64,000 nucleotides of DNA from Molanna angustata (taxonomy: Eukaryota; Arthropoda; Insecta; Trichoptera; Molannidae). Made by a program: the position numbers and the translations under genes. Shown piece by piece: positions 1 through 10,894 of this stretch (position 1 is the stretch's first letter; each line of letters starts with the position of its first letter). Location of the stretch: NCBI GenBank assembly GCA_963576475.1, contig OY754972.1, forward strand, positions 13,380,811-13,444,810, given 5' to 3'. A model generated the notes under the pieces. The model saw only the letters and a list, made by a program, of their open reading frames with translations. It was not told where the DNA came from and searched no databases.

Positions 1-49
1 CTCGTAAACAAGTACCTAAGTACTAAAATAAAAAAAAATTGACGACACC

Positions 50-355
50 CATTTCAAATTTTCAAAATCGATCTAATAACGCCTGAATATTATGCAACAT
101 GAATCAAGCTTTGACATACATTGGCATCGGTGATACACAAATTCAGAGAGTTTCAGATATCTTAACTGGTCGGGAAGTTAGTTAAAAATCGATTGTAAAA
201 TTACAGACTGACAAGTGAAGTTAAATAAAAGGGTGTAAAAAATAAAAATTGAAAAAATATGAAGAGATGGAAACAAAACGAGATTAGCAGAGAGAACGGA
301 GGGTAAATTCAGGTGTAAGCAGAAAAAAATACTCGAGTCTTTTTTAAATAATAGA
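50..355 (+). repeat. dispersed repeat, copy 1 (empty-site paralogue)
   Basis: This stretch matches 21540-22070 in order and orientation. Shared blocks include 'ctaataacg', 'acacaaattc', 'ctggtcgggaag', 'aaatcgatt' and 'gaagttaaat'. The copy at 21.6 kb is interrupted by a palindromic MITE; this copy is not, so it serves as the empty site. No coding potential is seen. Element class is unknown. Confidence 0.6.
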
Positions 356-1243
356 TAGTGAGTTTAACTACGCAATATCTGGACTTAGATTATTCCAGAT
401 TGAATTAGAAAAGAAAATGCTAAATGGTATGAAGTGGAATGTAGAGTTTTGAAAGAAAATATTTAAATAATTAGATAAATAATAAAAAGAAAAAATAAAG
501 TCCCCTGTAAAAGTAGCCACGCAAAGTCGATGTAATGATTTAATACTGTTAATGCACATCCATTACCGAGATTAGGAACCGTCCAGCAATAGATAGGTAG
601 ATAGGTAATACACAGAACGGCATTAATGTTTTCTTGTAACTTCCATGGCTGTTTAATTTACCGATGTCACGATGCAAACTATCTATAGACCATGTAGATA
701 CTCGCCTTAAGGCCTAAGAGGTTAATAACATCGAAATAATAATATGGCGATTAATACTAGTTTGATGTTTCCATTATAACTGTAAGACCATGACCATTTT
801 GTCGATGACCCCGCGCAATATATTATGTAAATAATGAAGTGGTATTTTCTTCGACCAATTATATTTTTATTTGGCGTATTTCAATACGGCCAGCGTGCGT
901 ATCGGTATTATAGAATGATTTATTTTCCACATTAATCTAGTTTTATTTTCTTTGCATATAAAGTATCAGAAGCGAATTACGAAAGTTACAACTAGGTAAC
1001 AACACAAGTTTGTCAAAATAATTTTAAATATTTTATATAGGAAAAAAAACCACCACGAAATTAATACAAAATAATTCACAGAATAAATTAATATTCATAA
1101 ATTATTCAAGTATTTTATAAATGTGATCACATTATAGGTACCAATAATCATGCATATCTACAAATTCAAATCCGTCACAATCAAAAGTAAGACATAAAAA
1201 GCCATTGCCACGTAGGTTCGTCGAAAAAAAAAATGAAAACTTC
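356..1243. other. no gene recognised
   Basis: AT-rich sequence with only short chance ORFs. I see no repeat shared with the rest of the window and no RNA gene. Confidence 0.6.
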
Positions 1244-1247
1244 TTAA

Positions 1248-1714
1248 GAGGACATATAACGCTAAACTTAGTGACTGATATATTAAAACCGCCCAATGCA
1301 ATATGAAGTTACGCGTTAGTAAGGGTAAATATCGCGTGCGTTAAAAAAGGTTTATACGTGATTTAAATTATCGGAAACCCCAAATTTGTTGATTTTATTG
1401 CATTTTAAGAACAAACCTTAGTTGAAATGAAAAAACTTTATCGGTCATTCACTTTGATTTAATGCACTCTTTGAGCGTATTCAAGATTTATTTCTTTACG
1501 ACACATGGGTATGGAGTAATTTAACAAAAATGCTGTAAAAAAGGATATTTTTAATTATTTATTAATGGGAATTAAGGCTGAATTTTAAAATTGTGTGACG
1601 AACATTCACTAGAGAAATGTTGAAAAGACTTTTACTATTATTTCTAGAAACACGCTGTTTAACATATTTGAGGGATTTGATTTGAAATTGAGGTGTTTAG
1701 GTTTATATGGCCCC
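1248..1714 (+). mobile_element. TTAA-flanked non-autonomous DNA transposon
   Basis: A 467-bp segment lies between two TTAA tetranucleotides (1244-1247 and 1715-1718). Its ends are imperfect inverted repeats: GAGGACATATAACGCTAAAC on the left and, reverse-complemented, GGGGCCATATAAACCTAAAC on the right (16 of 20 match). A reverse-oriented relative lies at 10470-10890. A TTAA duplication is known for piggyBac and Kolobok superfamilies; which applies here is not decided. There is no transposase ORF, so it would have been mobilised in trans. Confidence 0.7.
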
Positions 1715-1718
1715 TTAA

Positions 1719-2985
1719 TACCCCGTGAAAGTGTGAAAAAAATTACTATCGTGATGGAAATTATTCAGAAGAAATTAGGTAATGTGTGAATAGTACGCTT
1801 TTATGGAATATTCGCCACTGGCAAGTGTATCCTAAAAATCGTATGTAGTCAATATATTTGTAAGATCGTTTTGTAACTATCCAACCACAATAGTTGGATC
1901 GCACGTTTCTTTGTATTGAATATACATAATGCACATATAAATGCATTGGACGCTCCCAATGTACGATAATTAAATATGATAAACGTAATAGGTAGATTAC
2001 CAAAGGGACAGGAAGTGTGGCCATTGTCTGCGGAATGCATGAACGGTCAGACAAAACAAATGAATTCCACCCCCGACAAGAACGATTATTATTATATATA
2101 TATCCTATATACCTAGTATCATTTCGCACGACCCGACTCACGACCCTGGGAAAAATATTATAAACGTCGACACCAAACAACGCAGGGTTGAATTTTAATG
2201 CGAACACCCCATATCAGTATCTTGAATCGTTCTAATAATTTATTGAAATAATGGTGAGAATATTATTTATTTGTAGTAAAGTGTAGGTACCTACTCGCAG
2301 ATAATTAATCTTGCTTGGTTATTAGAATGTCATAGGGGGTAGGTAATGTTTTCAATAATTTTACCGCTTTGTGAAAATTGCATGTTTTCTTAATGTGGTT
2401 CCTAGAACGTAACATGAAAACATTTGTGTTTTATGTGTACAACAAAAATATCTATCATTGGAATATGAAAACTAAAGAATCTTTTTGCATAGTAGAGATA
2501 AATAATTGATTAATTGAATAGACATGAATAATTGATTGATAAATTGAATAATAGAACGGACTAGAATTAACGAACACCTCAGAGAATTCAGGGGTAATTC
2601 GAGAAGATTGTATTGAACACTATATCGTGACAGTGGTTATAGGGTTCTGAACTTGGAATGAAATGTTTAAAAACTGAATATTCTAGAAATATTACAAATT
2701 GACGAACATATAAAAAACATTCAAATATATGTCTTCCATCTGCTTGCCTATTGTAATTAGTACCGCCTACTCTTATCTCTACAAACCAATAACATCTAAC
2801 CCCCTTGAAAATTTGCCACAATACACTGCCCATTTTCCAACTGTCGATTGGTTTATGAGAATTCAATTCTCTGAATGAATCGACATTATTAAGCCAAGAT
2901 GCGTGTACGAAGGAACATTTTGTATGGCGTAGTGGAATTTTTGCATGCTAATAACACAAACTAGAGGCCTCGCAGCATATATGTT
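1719..2985. other. no gene recognised
   Basis: Contains minus-strand ORFs of 148 aa (1761-2207) and 92 aa (2588-2866), but neither shows a recognisable motif or the composition expected of a gene, and neither has a paralogue in the window. I treat both as chance. Confidence 0.5.
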
Positions 2986-2989
2986 CCAC

Positions 2990-3690
2990 AACATGGATTT
3001 ACTCAGAATTCGGAGTAGAACATTTTATGTGAGTTTTGTGTGTCTGTATGTGTGTCTGTCTGTCCCCCCTTATAAATTTTGATCCGCTCCATTTACAGAT
3101 CCCAAAATTTCAAAATATATAAACAGTTATAGGCCTACAAAACTTTTATACTCAGAATGGTGAATTTTTGTTTCAGTCAGGGGTTATCAACTTTTAAATT
3201 TTTGGTTTATTTTTCCATGTACCTATCTCAGAAACCATAAAAGCTAGAACGCTGAAAATTGGTATAAACATAGACAAATACAAAATCTCAAATTACTTTT
3301 TTTTTAAATTCCAGGGTTTCTCAAAAATTTTTTTTTTCTTTTAAATTTATGAGTTTAACTGCCTGTATTTCCAATTTTAATAAAAAAATGCGAAAAAAGC
3401 CGAAACACCCCAACTAGAAAATTTAATTTTCTATAAAAAATATTAAAATTGTATTAGCACATCTCAATTTTTTTTTTAACAATTTTTATAAAAATTGAAT
3501 TTAGACGACATTGCTTCATACAATTTGTATGGCAGTAGCTTACACACAAAATCTAAGAAGACTTAATAGTTTGATACTAATCTCCAAACATACATACATA
3601 CCATCATGCTGTTTTCATATTCTGGGTAGGATCAAAGGACTGACCTCCATACTGTCCTATCTTGACATACATACCAACATGTGTTAAAAT
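2990..3690 (+). repeat. dispersed repeat family R3, copy 1
   Basis: Matches 22845-23445 in reverse orientation across several blocks: a GT-rich run then 'ttttgatccgct', 'taggcctacaaaac', 'gtcaggggtta', 'tctcagaaaccataaaagc', 'tagaacgctgaaaattgg' and, near the right end, 'tttgatacta' followed by 'catacatacataccat'. A partial third copy is at 58130-58330. No coding capacity. Probably a non-autonomous transposon of unknown class. Confidence 0.7.
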
Positions 3691-3694
3691 TTTC

Positions 3695-4980
3695 AATTAT
3701 ATGGATTTATGGGTTTAAAGTTTGATACTTATTCTTCAACTTTACATACTATCGCTATCGACAGTTGGATCTCATGTGTTACATGTAGTATTTGATTAAT
3801 TTAAGTAATGATTGTTTTATCAAAACACAGAATAATAGTAATAATTAATTAATAATTAATCTCTATGTTATAAATCAACGCGTACAATAAAATATAGCTG
3901 TTAACAATATTTAAAATAACCATATTTTTAGAGTAGGTACCTACCTCTCAGATTTAATTAAGTCAAAAACCGTTTTTTTTCAACTCTTAAAAGCAAAAAA
4001 GGTATGTATTAAATTTTGCTAAGAACTTTTGTCGGTGAATTATTGCGTTAATGTCTGTGTAATGTCAAATTCTAAAAAAAACGCGTTTTTTGTTGGATAT
4101 AAGACGGTAATTAAACGTAACCATAATTAAATTCTCAGCTATAAAGTTCAAACGAGTAAAACGAGTATTCATTTTAATATAAACGAACGCAAATATTCAC
4201 AAATTATAATTAATTTAAATCATCTAAAATACGGTAGTCGAGCGTAGCATAATCTGTGAAGAGATTCGTAATGACAAAATAAAATGTGAAGATAGAAAAA
4301 CGTAATTTGTCGTTGGAAATTATGCAAGAGATTAAAATTCCTCTAGTCATGATGGAAAGTAAGTTATCTACACAAATTAAAATACTTAAATCTACAAAAT
4401 AAAAGCCAACGGATTTTACATTACTTTTCGTTGTAAACCAAAGGCGTATTTAAAGAACCAAAATTTTATTATTGATCATTATGATTGCAGATATTTATTT
4501 TATTTAGGCGTCGTCTTTAGAGAAGGGCTCAGCATATTATTGTGACAATGGGCCAGATTCATAAATTGAGCGGCTCGCTGCATAAGTAAAAATACTAATT
4601 TCCGTCATAAAACTTCATATTTTCCATTGGTTATTCGTTATTCCCAATCATAGAAAAATAATAAAACTATAGAATACTCATTCCCATACAATACCTCGCT
4701 GAAAAAGTGAAGCCGTATTATTGGCCGGCTCGTGTCAATATATGTATGACTCTGCTGGTAGACATTGTAAGATATAATACTACACGTTATGACTGCGTAA
4801 ATAATTTTGCAAGCAGTTAAAAAATTCCCTATTTAGAGAACGTATCACGCAGACGGCCAAATGATTACTGAATGCTCGTAGCAAAATGTAGACCAAATTA
4901 GTCAACATAAAGCAGTCGCGTTTACTGCAGGCTAAAGAGTATTCTATACTATTATTATTCTGTGTTCCCAATAAATAAAA
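3695..4980. other. no gene recognised
   Basis: AT-rich, with a TAGGTACCTAC-type word near 3944 and no ORF I can support. Confidence 0.6.
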
Positions 4981-4984
4981 TCAG

Positions 4985-5440
4985 TTTTCAGTTTTATTCA
5001 GATTTTTTCGATAAATTAACAAATAAAAAACCGCACAGCGATAAAATTTCGGTTTTCTTGTGTTGATTTCGACAAATTAAACCAAACAAAAATCCGCGCA
5101 GAGATAATATTTCGGTTTTCTTGTGTTAATTTCAATAAATTAAATTAAAAATAAGTCCGCGCAGCGATAAAATTTCAGTTTTCTTGTGTTGATTTCGACA
5201 AATTAAAGCAAACGAAATTCCGCGCAGCAAGAAATTTTCAGATTGTGTTTATTTCGATACATCAGAGCAAAAAAATCCGCGCAGCGAGAAAATTTCAGTA
5301 TTCTTAAGATAATTTCGACAAATTAAAGCAAACAAAAGTCCGCGCAGAGAGAAAATTTCAGTTCTCTTTTGTTTATTCTCGACTGGAATGGGTGCGAATG
5401 AAATGGCCGAATTTGTTTTTTTTTCTGATATTTGACGCAT
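4985..5440. repeat. minisatellite, ~63-bp unit, about 6 copies
   Basis: The phrase 'tccgcgcagcga' (or a near variant) recurs at about 5030, 5092, 5156, 5219, 5275 and 5339. Each time it is followed by 'aaatttcagttttcttgtg', then 'gatttcgacaaattaaa'. Spacing is 56-64 bp. Units are diverged by scattered substitutions and small deletions. The array makes a repetitive minus-strand ORF (5249-5440) that I take as a by-product. Confidence 0.85.
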
Positions 5441-5659
5441 ATTGCTCGCGATTTGCCCAGGGCTACTTTAGAGTACCTACCTAATGATTTTTTTTAATTT
5501 TATACAGAACACCGTTTACAAATTACTTCAGATTCCTAAAAAAATAAGCTGCACAATTTATTTCGGTTGATTTTTTTTCACTATTCCTGTCATTCAATAT
5601 TTTGCAGGAACCGGCTTAGAATAATGCTTTACACTCATAATAATGCTATGCCATTTTGG

Positions 5660-5790
5660 GTGATAATCGTGTGTGGGGATACACGCATTTGTCGTGCTTT
5701 CTTTTACAAGTCAATTCACACACGCACACCTGTTGTTGGTTGACTTTTTACCTACCACGATGAAACTTTTTAGTGTCTCACTCAAATCAA
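5660..5790 (+). repeat. short dispersed repeat, copy 1
   Basis: Shares 'gatacacgcat', 'tgtcgt', 'cttttacaa', 'cacacgcacacctgt' and 'gctggtt'-like words in the same order with 39390-39505. It looks like a short SINE or LINE 3' fragment, but I see no A/B box and no tail. Confidence 0.5.
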
Positions 5791-5794
5791 ATCA

Positions 5795-6115
5795 AATGAT
5801 TTTGTTCGCTTTGATAGGTATTTTCCTTTTCAAATATTTCAGACATATTCCGATGTTTTGCAAACAAAACAAATGATAGCAGATAACAAATAGCACACGG
5901 AACCAATTATCGAAGATCGATAGTCGCTAACGGCAATCCAAAAATGTCACAATTTGATAACAAACTTTATTTCATCAGAAATAATAACTGTAGAAAAGAT
6001 TTTTTGTTCTTTTAATTTTCAATTAACTTTTGACATAACCATGAGATATTCGTTGTAATAAAACTAATGATAAAAAAGAGAACCAGATTGTAGTAGCCTT
6101 ATTGTATTTCTCTCT
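5795..6115. other. no gene recognised
   Basis: AT-rich spacer with no repeat or ORF that I can support. Confidence 0.6.
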
Positions 6116-6119
6116 AACG

Positions 6120-6650
6120 TATACCACCGTAAAAGGTAGCTGCAGACTGAAAGAAAGAAGCAACAAACGGATCCAAGACATCCTCTGTTTGGTCACATGT
6201 CTCTGATGGCGAGAATAAAACCGAGAAAAAGTTTCCTAACCACGACATCCCCTCTTCAGGTGCCGCCAGAAAGGGTAAGACATGAACACTGGATTGAACA
6301 ATACAGTGGAGGTCAAAACAAGCTGTCGGAGATTTTGGGACCGGATCACCATCGACCCTGCACATGGAAGACACGAAATAGACTCCGTGGAGGTGTCACA
6401 AGGTATAAAAAGAACTTGAACAGGGGGGGTATAGGACGAGAAGAAGATGTATCTTGCGAAATCGGGGAAGTCCAAGATGATAAGCATCTTCTTGTCTGCC
6501 GTAACATGATCATCATCATCATCATCATCAGTCATTATTCGTCCAGTTGGACATAGGCCTCCCCTTTCAACCTCCATGATACAGGGATGTAACGAGGAAG
6601 ACTTGGTTGTGGCTATTGCTGCTGCAACGCATTGGAGTGGAAAGACTACC
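6120..6650 (+). pseudogene. Jockey-like LINE ORF2 C-terminal relic
   Basis: The plus-strand translation aligns with the C-terminal part of the 25-26.7 kb LINE: shared pieces include RKSFLTTTSPLQVPPER, GEVQDDKHLLVCRNM and WKT-NRLR. It covers the region just upstream of and including the C-terminal zinc-knuckle-like segment, but the first cysteines are changed (CEIGE here against CDCGE there). It carries frameshifts or stops, and it is split at 6511-6574 by a nested LINE tail. It ends near 'cattggagtggaaag' without the TAAG tail. Dead fragment; role in life was reverse transcription of its own RNA. Confidence 0.85.
6511..6574 (-). mobile_element. 64-bp RTE-type LINE tail insertion with (GAT)n
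   Basis: It sits inside the Jockey-like relic and is flanked by the duplicated hexamer CATGAT (6505-6510 and 6575-6580). On the minus strand it reads '...GGGGAGGCCTATGTCC...' and ends in a run of GAT. The same 3' word and tail end the plus-strand RTE fragment at 40440-40798. The junction is slightly ambiguous because the TSD and the ATC run overlap. Confidence 0.75.
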
Positions 6651-6740
6651 ATATATTATATTCGAATATTTTTAAAGTTGCATATAGGCAAACATTGGAT
6701 TTTTTTCAAGTCAATGATATTTTTAATGACAAAATTTTAA

Positions 6741-7145
6741 TATCTCAATAGAGACGAAGTTGGAATATTATAGTAGAACTGGGAAATCAAAGTATCTACA
6801 GGGCCTACGGCTAGTTATCGGTTGGTTTACGTGACCACTTTATGCGCATGAGTAACGTTCACCAATTGTGCCTTTTTATTGAGTTCCCTAACAATCAATT
6901 TTCAGAAAGTTTTATATGTGCTATTCATCAAAATCTTTTCACTTGAGAACATGCCGAAACACCATCGCCATCTTTGAAGTGAAGAAATTTTTTTTGTGAC
7001 GCCATCTATTAAAAAATTGGTTAGTAAACAATGATTGCGCAAGCGCACAAAGCGATCACGTAAACCAGCCGATGACAGGTCGGAAGCCCTGTAGGTAACT
7101 TGATTTCCCGACTCTTCTATAACATTTGAACTTTGTCATATTTGT
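6741..7145 (-). mobile_element. MITE with long terminal inverted repeats, copy 1
   Basis: Left and right arms are imperfect inverted repeats of well over 100 bp. Paired words are 'gggaaatcaa', 'ctacagggc', 'atcgg-tggtttacgtga' and 'gcgca'. The short centre holds 'agatggcg' words. A second copy lies at 58358-58790 in opposite orientation. About 40 bp just left (6661-6702) is also shared with the second copy, so the true end may be further out. No ORF. Confidence 0.8.
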
Positions 7146-7280
7146 CATATTTGTTTTATAGTTCGCGGGTATCTTATTCTTTTTGAGACAAAAATTATGG
7201 CGCACGAAAAGGAATTTATTTAAATTATTTACAAGTAAATGACAAGAATCAACTTATTGATAGTAAATATAAATTTATAT

Positions 7281-7460
7281 GGGTCGATGGCAGAGCGGTT
7301 AGCGCGCTGGGCTAGTAATCCGAGTTCGAATCCTGCCTCGACCGATTTCGTTCACCTATAATAGCACAAGCATTTATGCTTAATTTAGGGAATGTAGGAA
7401 GATGTATAACTACTTGTTTATCAGGGTCATATTCATTTTTATCTTTAAAAAAAATAAAGT
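7281..7460 (+). mobile_element. tRNA-Thr-derived SINE, copy 1
   Basis: The head has an A box (TGGCAGAGCGGTTAGCGC) and a B box (GAGTTCGAATCCTG) that close with 'gtcga...tcgac'. Relative to the 40.1-kb copy, nine bases between the anticodon arm and the T arm are missing, so this copy cannot fold a full tRNA shape. The body runs through 'acaagcatttatgctta' and 'agggaatgtaggaagatgta' to an A-rich end. Four copies are in the window. Internal pol III promoter boxes would drive its transcription; it would be mobilised by a LINE enzyme. Confidence 0.85.
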
Positions 7461-7464
7461 AAAA

Positions 7465-7945
7465 AGTATACACACATGCTGCATTATGGTTTTGTATTTC
7501 TAAATGTGTTAAAGATGGCGGGACACAGCAGAGTGGATATGCCTTTCATGTGAAGTGTGTACCAAACTACAAAATTATAGTCAGTTGGTGAATTTGCTGT
7601 TCAATACGCTAGGGAAGTCTCTTTGTTATATTGGGAGCAGTAATAAGGCTACAAGTATATGAGACAAAAGTGGAATTATCGGTGATCACGAACATACACT
7701 CGATTCAATGTACCCAAAAAAAAAAACTTAAATTGAGGTTTATCCGTTGTAGGTCGTACGTCGTATAGTGATTCTAAAGAAGGTAAATAACAATATAATT
7801 TTGTAATTGACTGTGCTAGATAACCCCCTTGTCAATATACAATTATGTGCATCGCGTTTTCTTAGTAAAAGTCGGATACGTTTATTGACAAGGCCACGTC
7901 CGCATGGACAAAGTTCGCGAGGAGCCATCAGACGACGGTAAAGTA
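7465..7945. other. no gene recognised; one recurring hairpin
   Basis: Contains one instance (7602-7634) of a stem-loop word also present at 8399-8432 and 31242-31273. A 62-aa minus-strand ORF (7740-7928) has no support. Confidence 0.5.
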
Positions 7946-7946
7946 C

Positions 7947-9208
7947 AGTGGTCGATGAACTGCGGCTCGCGAGACCCGTATTGTTCTTTGAACCTTCGAG
8001 TGTGGTTTTTCCACAAAATACCTAAGAATGATTCAGGGAACGTTGTGGAGTGAAAGAAGATGCAAAGTTATAGCTGTGTGAATAAGTGAATACAACAGAA
8101 TCCCTCTGCATACCTACAAGCGAACATGACTTGACTACTCTCTCGTTTACTCAAAATAAAGAATAGCCACCGAAAAATCCATATAAATATATTAGTTATC
8201 GAATAAATATTTTTATTTTTTTTTTATTTATAATAAACATGGCATTTTACATACAGAGGTTTGACAACAATAATAAAGGTATATAAAAAAAGATTAAATG
8301 CTATACATATTTCAGACAGAGACAATGGAAAGGTACACATACACATCCAAACCATTGACACTCTCTTGCGCTTTGCTGTCAATTAGCGATTTTGCTCTCC
8401 AATATGCTAGGGATAATCCCTGTGTTATATTGGATGCAATATGCAGAATGAAATGTGGTCGTTCCTTCACAGTTCTGGTGTAATTATTACATGTTTACAT
8501 CATACAACTTGCGTGCAACTAAAGTGCGGTAAGAATTTAGTTAGGTATGCGCCTTACTTTTTGTTTACCGAATTTAAAGACTAGTATCGTATCTATTATT
8601 TTAATATATAATTGGTATCAAGAAATGAAAAATGCAAACGATACTAGAATGACTGAAAGAGTTGTAAGTAATCGATACCAGGGAACGTAAATCAGATTGA
8701 GGAACGTTTTCTTTAGCACAGGCCAGTTTAGGAGTACCCTAATTATGTAAGTTAATAACAATGTTTCTACCAATATTTTATTGGTTTAAAAAAATGGCTC
8801 TCAATAAATTTTAATCGTTGTACTTTCTGTTGATATTTGGCCTTTTTGACTACAGTAAATATCACTATCAACTGACGACTGCAGTGATAAAACTAATCAT
8901 CATAGTTATCAGACTTTAAAAAGAAGGTTATCAATTCGATATTTTTTTTATGTAGAGCAATAATTCTTTACCACGGTATCCGATTTTTTTGTACATTAGA
9001 AAGTGAATATTTCATGGATGGTCCGTTTTAAATTTGCTCAAATCTGATGAAATTCTTCAATTTGCAAAGACATTATTATGTCGCAAAAATTGCGGATGAC
9101 CCATATTATATGCGAATAATTATTTGTACCACGTCCACATATTTTGGAGTTGGTTTTTTTATTACCCCAGTCGTCAGTTCATTACGAATATGAGTTTGCC
9201 GACCACTG
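7947..9208. mobile_element. hAT-like non-autonomous element (candidate)
   Basis: The left end reads CAGTGGTCGATGAACTGCGG. The right end, reverse-complemented, reads CAGTGGTCGGCAAACTCATA. CAGTGG termini followed by a 'GCGGCTCGCGAG' word are typical of metazoan hAT elements. The adjacent 8-mers are gtaaagta and gtctagtc (5 of 8 match); the second fits the known hAT target preference (nTCTAGAn). No transposase ORF is present. The two ends could belong to different insertions, so the pairing is inference. Confidence 0.55.
8399..8432. repeat. recurring stem-loop word
   Basis: 'ccaatatgctaggga' pairs with 'tccctgtgttatattgg'. Related words occur at 7602-7634 and, as the cleanest palindrome, at 31242-31273. 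Function unknown; could be the tip of a palindromic repeat. Confidence 0.5.
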
Positions 9209-9209
9209 G

Positions 9210-9715
9210 TCTAGTCCAGAGATAATACGTCCGCCGTCAGTCAAATTACACCAAATCTAATGTAACGGTGATGGGAAGAGTAGTGTAGTATAGAGCACAA
9301 AGCCAATCAAGTCAAGTTAACCGGTCCGTGGAAAGTGGATACTGGAGACGTCCGTCCGGCCAGAGACCTTTTCACAAAGAAACAAAGCCATTATTAATGA
9401 TAAAATTACCAGAAAACACCGCACGGTAATGGGTACACACAAAAACAAACACCGACAAAACGGTAGAAATTGAAATTACGAACAGCCTAATTGATTTATC
9501 CTATTTAGACTTCCTGTGACATATTTTTACTCCTTACTACCCCAAGGGGATATAATGGGAAGTAAAGAATTCGCAATTTTTAAGGTTATTTTTTTTATTG
9601 CAGATTATCAACAAGTATCATTCTGAGATTGTATGCTGAAAATTTCATCACAATGTATCTGTGTGTGTGCTGTGTACTATGTGCTATGCACGGCGTGTTT
9701 ATTATATTTTATCAA
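9210..9715. other. unassigned, locally less AT-rich
   Basis: 9225-9420 is less AT-rich than its surroundings and is not repeated in the window. It could be host exon or regulatory sequence, but no ORF or splice arrangement convinces me. Confidence 0.4.
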
Positions 9716-9721
9716 TTATAG

Positions 9722-9978
9722 ACTAAAGTAATATACAAATCTGACAGGAACGGAATAAGAGGTCGCGGGCGCCCAAGAAAAGGATGGCACGACCATGTAA
9801 ACGATATTTTGAAAGATGGAAATGTAAGAAGCGTGAACAACAGACGAACATGTATAAGACGATGTATGAATGTTGAGGAGGCGATGAATGCGTGTCAAGT
9901 TAGAAAAATGTGGCGTTCGGTTCTCTCTGCCTACCCCGTGAGGGACATGGCGTGTTGGTATGTATGTATGTATGTATA
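9722..9978 (+). pseudogene. RTE-like LINE family A, 3' end fragment
   Basis: The translation aligns with the C terminus of the longer fragment at 43364-43888: RGRGRPRKGWHDHVNDILKD, then NVRSVNNRRT and WRSVLSAYP. It ends with the family 3' word 'ggcgtg' and a (GTAT)n tail. Other copies are at 16268, 36833, 43340, 55.6 kb and 56560. It is 5'-truncated and non-functional. Confidence 0.85.
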
Positions 9979-9979
9979 T

Positions 9980-10465
9980 AGACTAAAGTAATACTAGCTT
10001 AGATCCCAATACATTATTAAGGATATCTGATTAGTGCTTCGCAATGTTTTTAACTGTCAAATATTTCAAAGAGTTTATATTTTTATTATCAAATGGCTAC
10101 TAAGGCACATCACTTTCATACAATGGCATTGAAGAAGTATCAAGTTTTCAGAATAAAATATTTAAATAAAAATATACTTTAGAATCACATTTGTAAACAT
10201 ACAATTTTGAATGTAGAGTTTTCTAATCAATTTATGATATTGAGATTGATCCATGCTGCCACTACACAGTTGCATATTACCTCAATTTAGGCTTTCTTTC
10301 AAATGCTAAGACTAGAAATTTTATAACCTTGACTAGAAAACTAGATTTAGCTGTAATATAATTTATTCTTTTTTATATTTAGATACGTACATACCTTGAT
10401 ATAATATATCTATCTTATAGGTACGAGTATAACAATAAAATATAAGAAGTAAATTAAAAAATCTT
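9980..10465. other. no gene recognised
   Basis: AT-rich spacer; nothing supported. Confidence 0.6.
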
Positions 10466-10469
10466 TTAA

Positions 10470-10890
10470 GGGGACGTATAAAACTGAACACCCCAATTTC
10501 AAATCAAATTCCTCAAATATGTTAAACAGTGTGTTTCTATAAAAAATATCGTGAGTATTTTCAACGTTTTTCTAGTGAATTTTAAAATTCAGAATAAATT
10601 CCCATAAAAAAAATTTACAGCATTTTTTTTTAAATTACCTACTCCTTAACTATGTATGTGTCGCGGAGAAATAAATCTTTTATACGCTTAAATAGTGCAT
10701 AAAATCAAGTGAATGACCGATAAAGTTTTTCATTTCAAAACAGGTTTGTTCTTAAAATGCAATACATCAACAAATTTTGGGTTTCCGATATTTTTAATCA
10801 CGTATAAACCTTTTGTAACCCACGCGATAGTTACCCTTACTGACACGTAACCCTATAGCGCATTGGGCGGTTTTAATATATCATGTTTTC
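10470..10890 (-). mobile_element. TTAA element, copy 2 (one end lost)
   Basis: It is the reverse complement of 1248-1714. The left terminus starts right after TTAA (10466-10469) with GGGGACGTATAAAACTG. Homology ends near 'ggcggttttaatatatca', so the opposite terminus and its TTAA are missing or diverged. Non-coding. Confidence 0.7.
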
Positions 10891-10894
10891 AGAC

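Noticed and set aside
1761..2207. 148-aa minus-strand ORF
   Set aside because: No motif, atypical composition for a gene and no repeat or homologue in the window; long ORFs occur by chance.
5020..5400. CRISPR-like regular spacing
   Set aside because: The repeats are contiguous diverged ~63-bp minisatellite units without unique spacers, in eukaryotic DNA.
7281..7345. Possible functional tRNA-Thr gene
   Set aside because: The variable region is deleted, acceptor pairing is poor and a SINE body follows; other copies share the same body.
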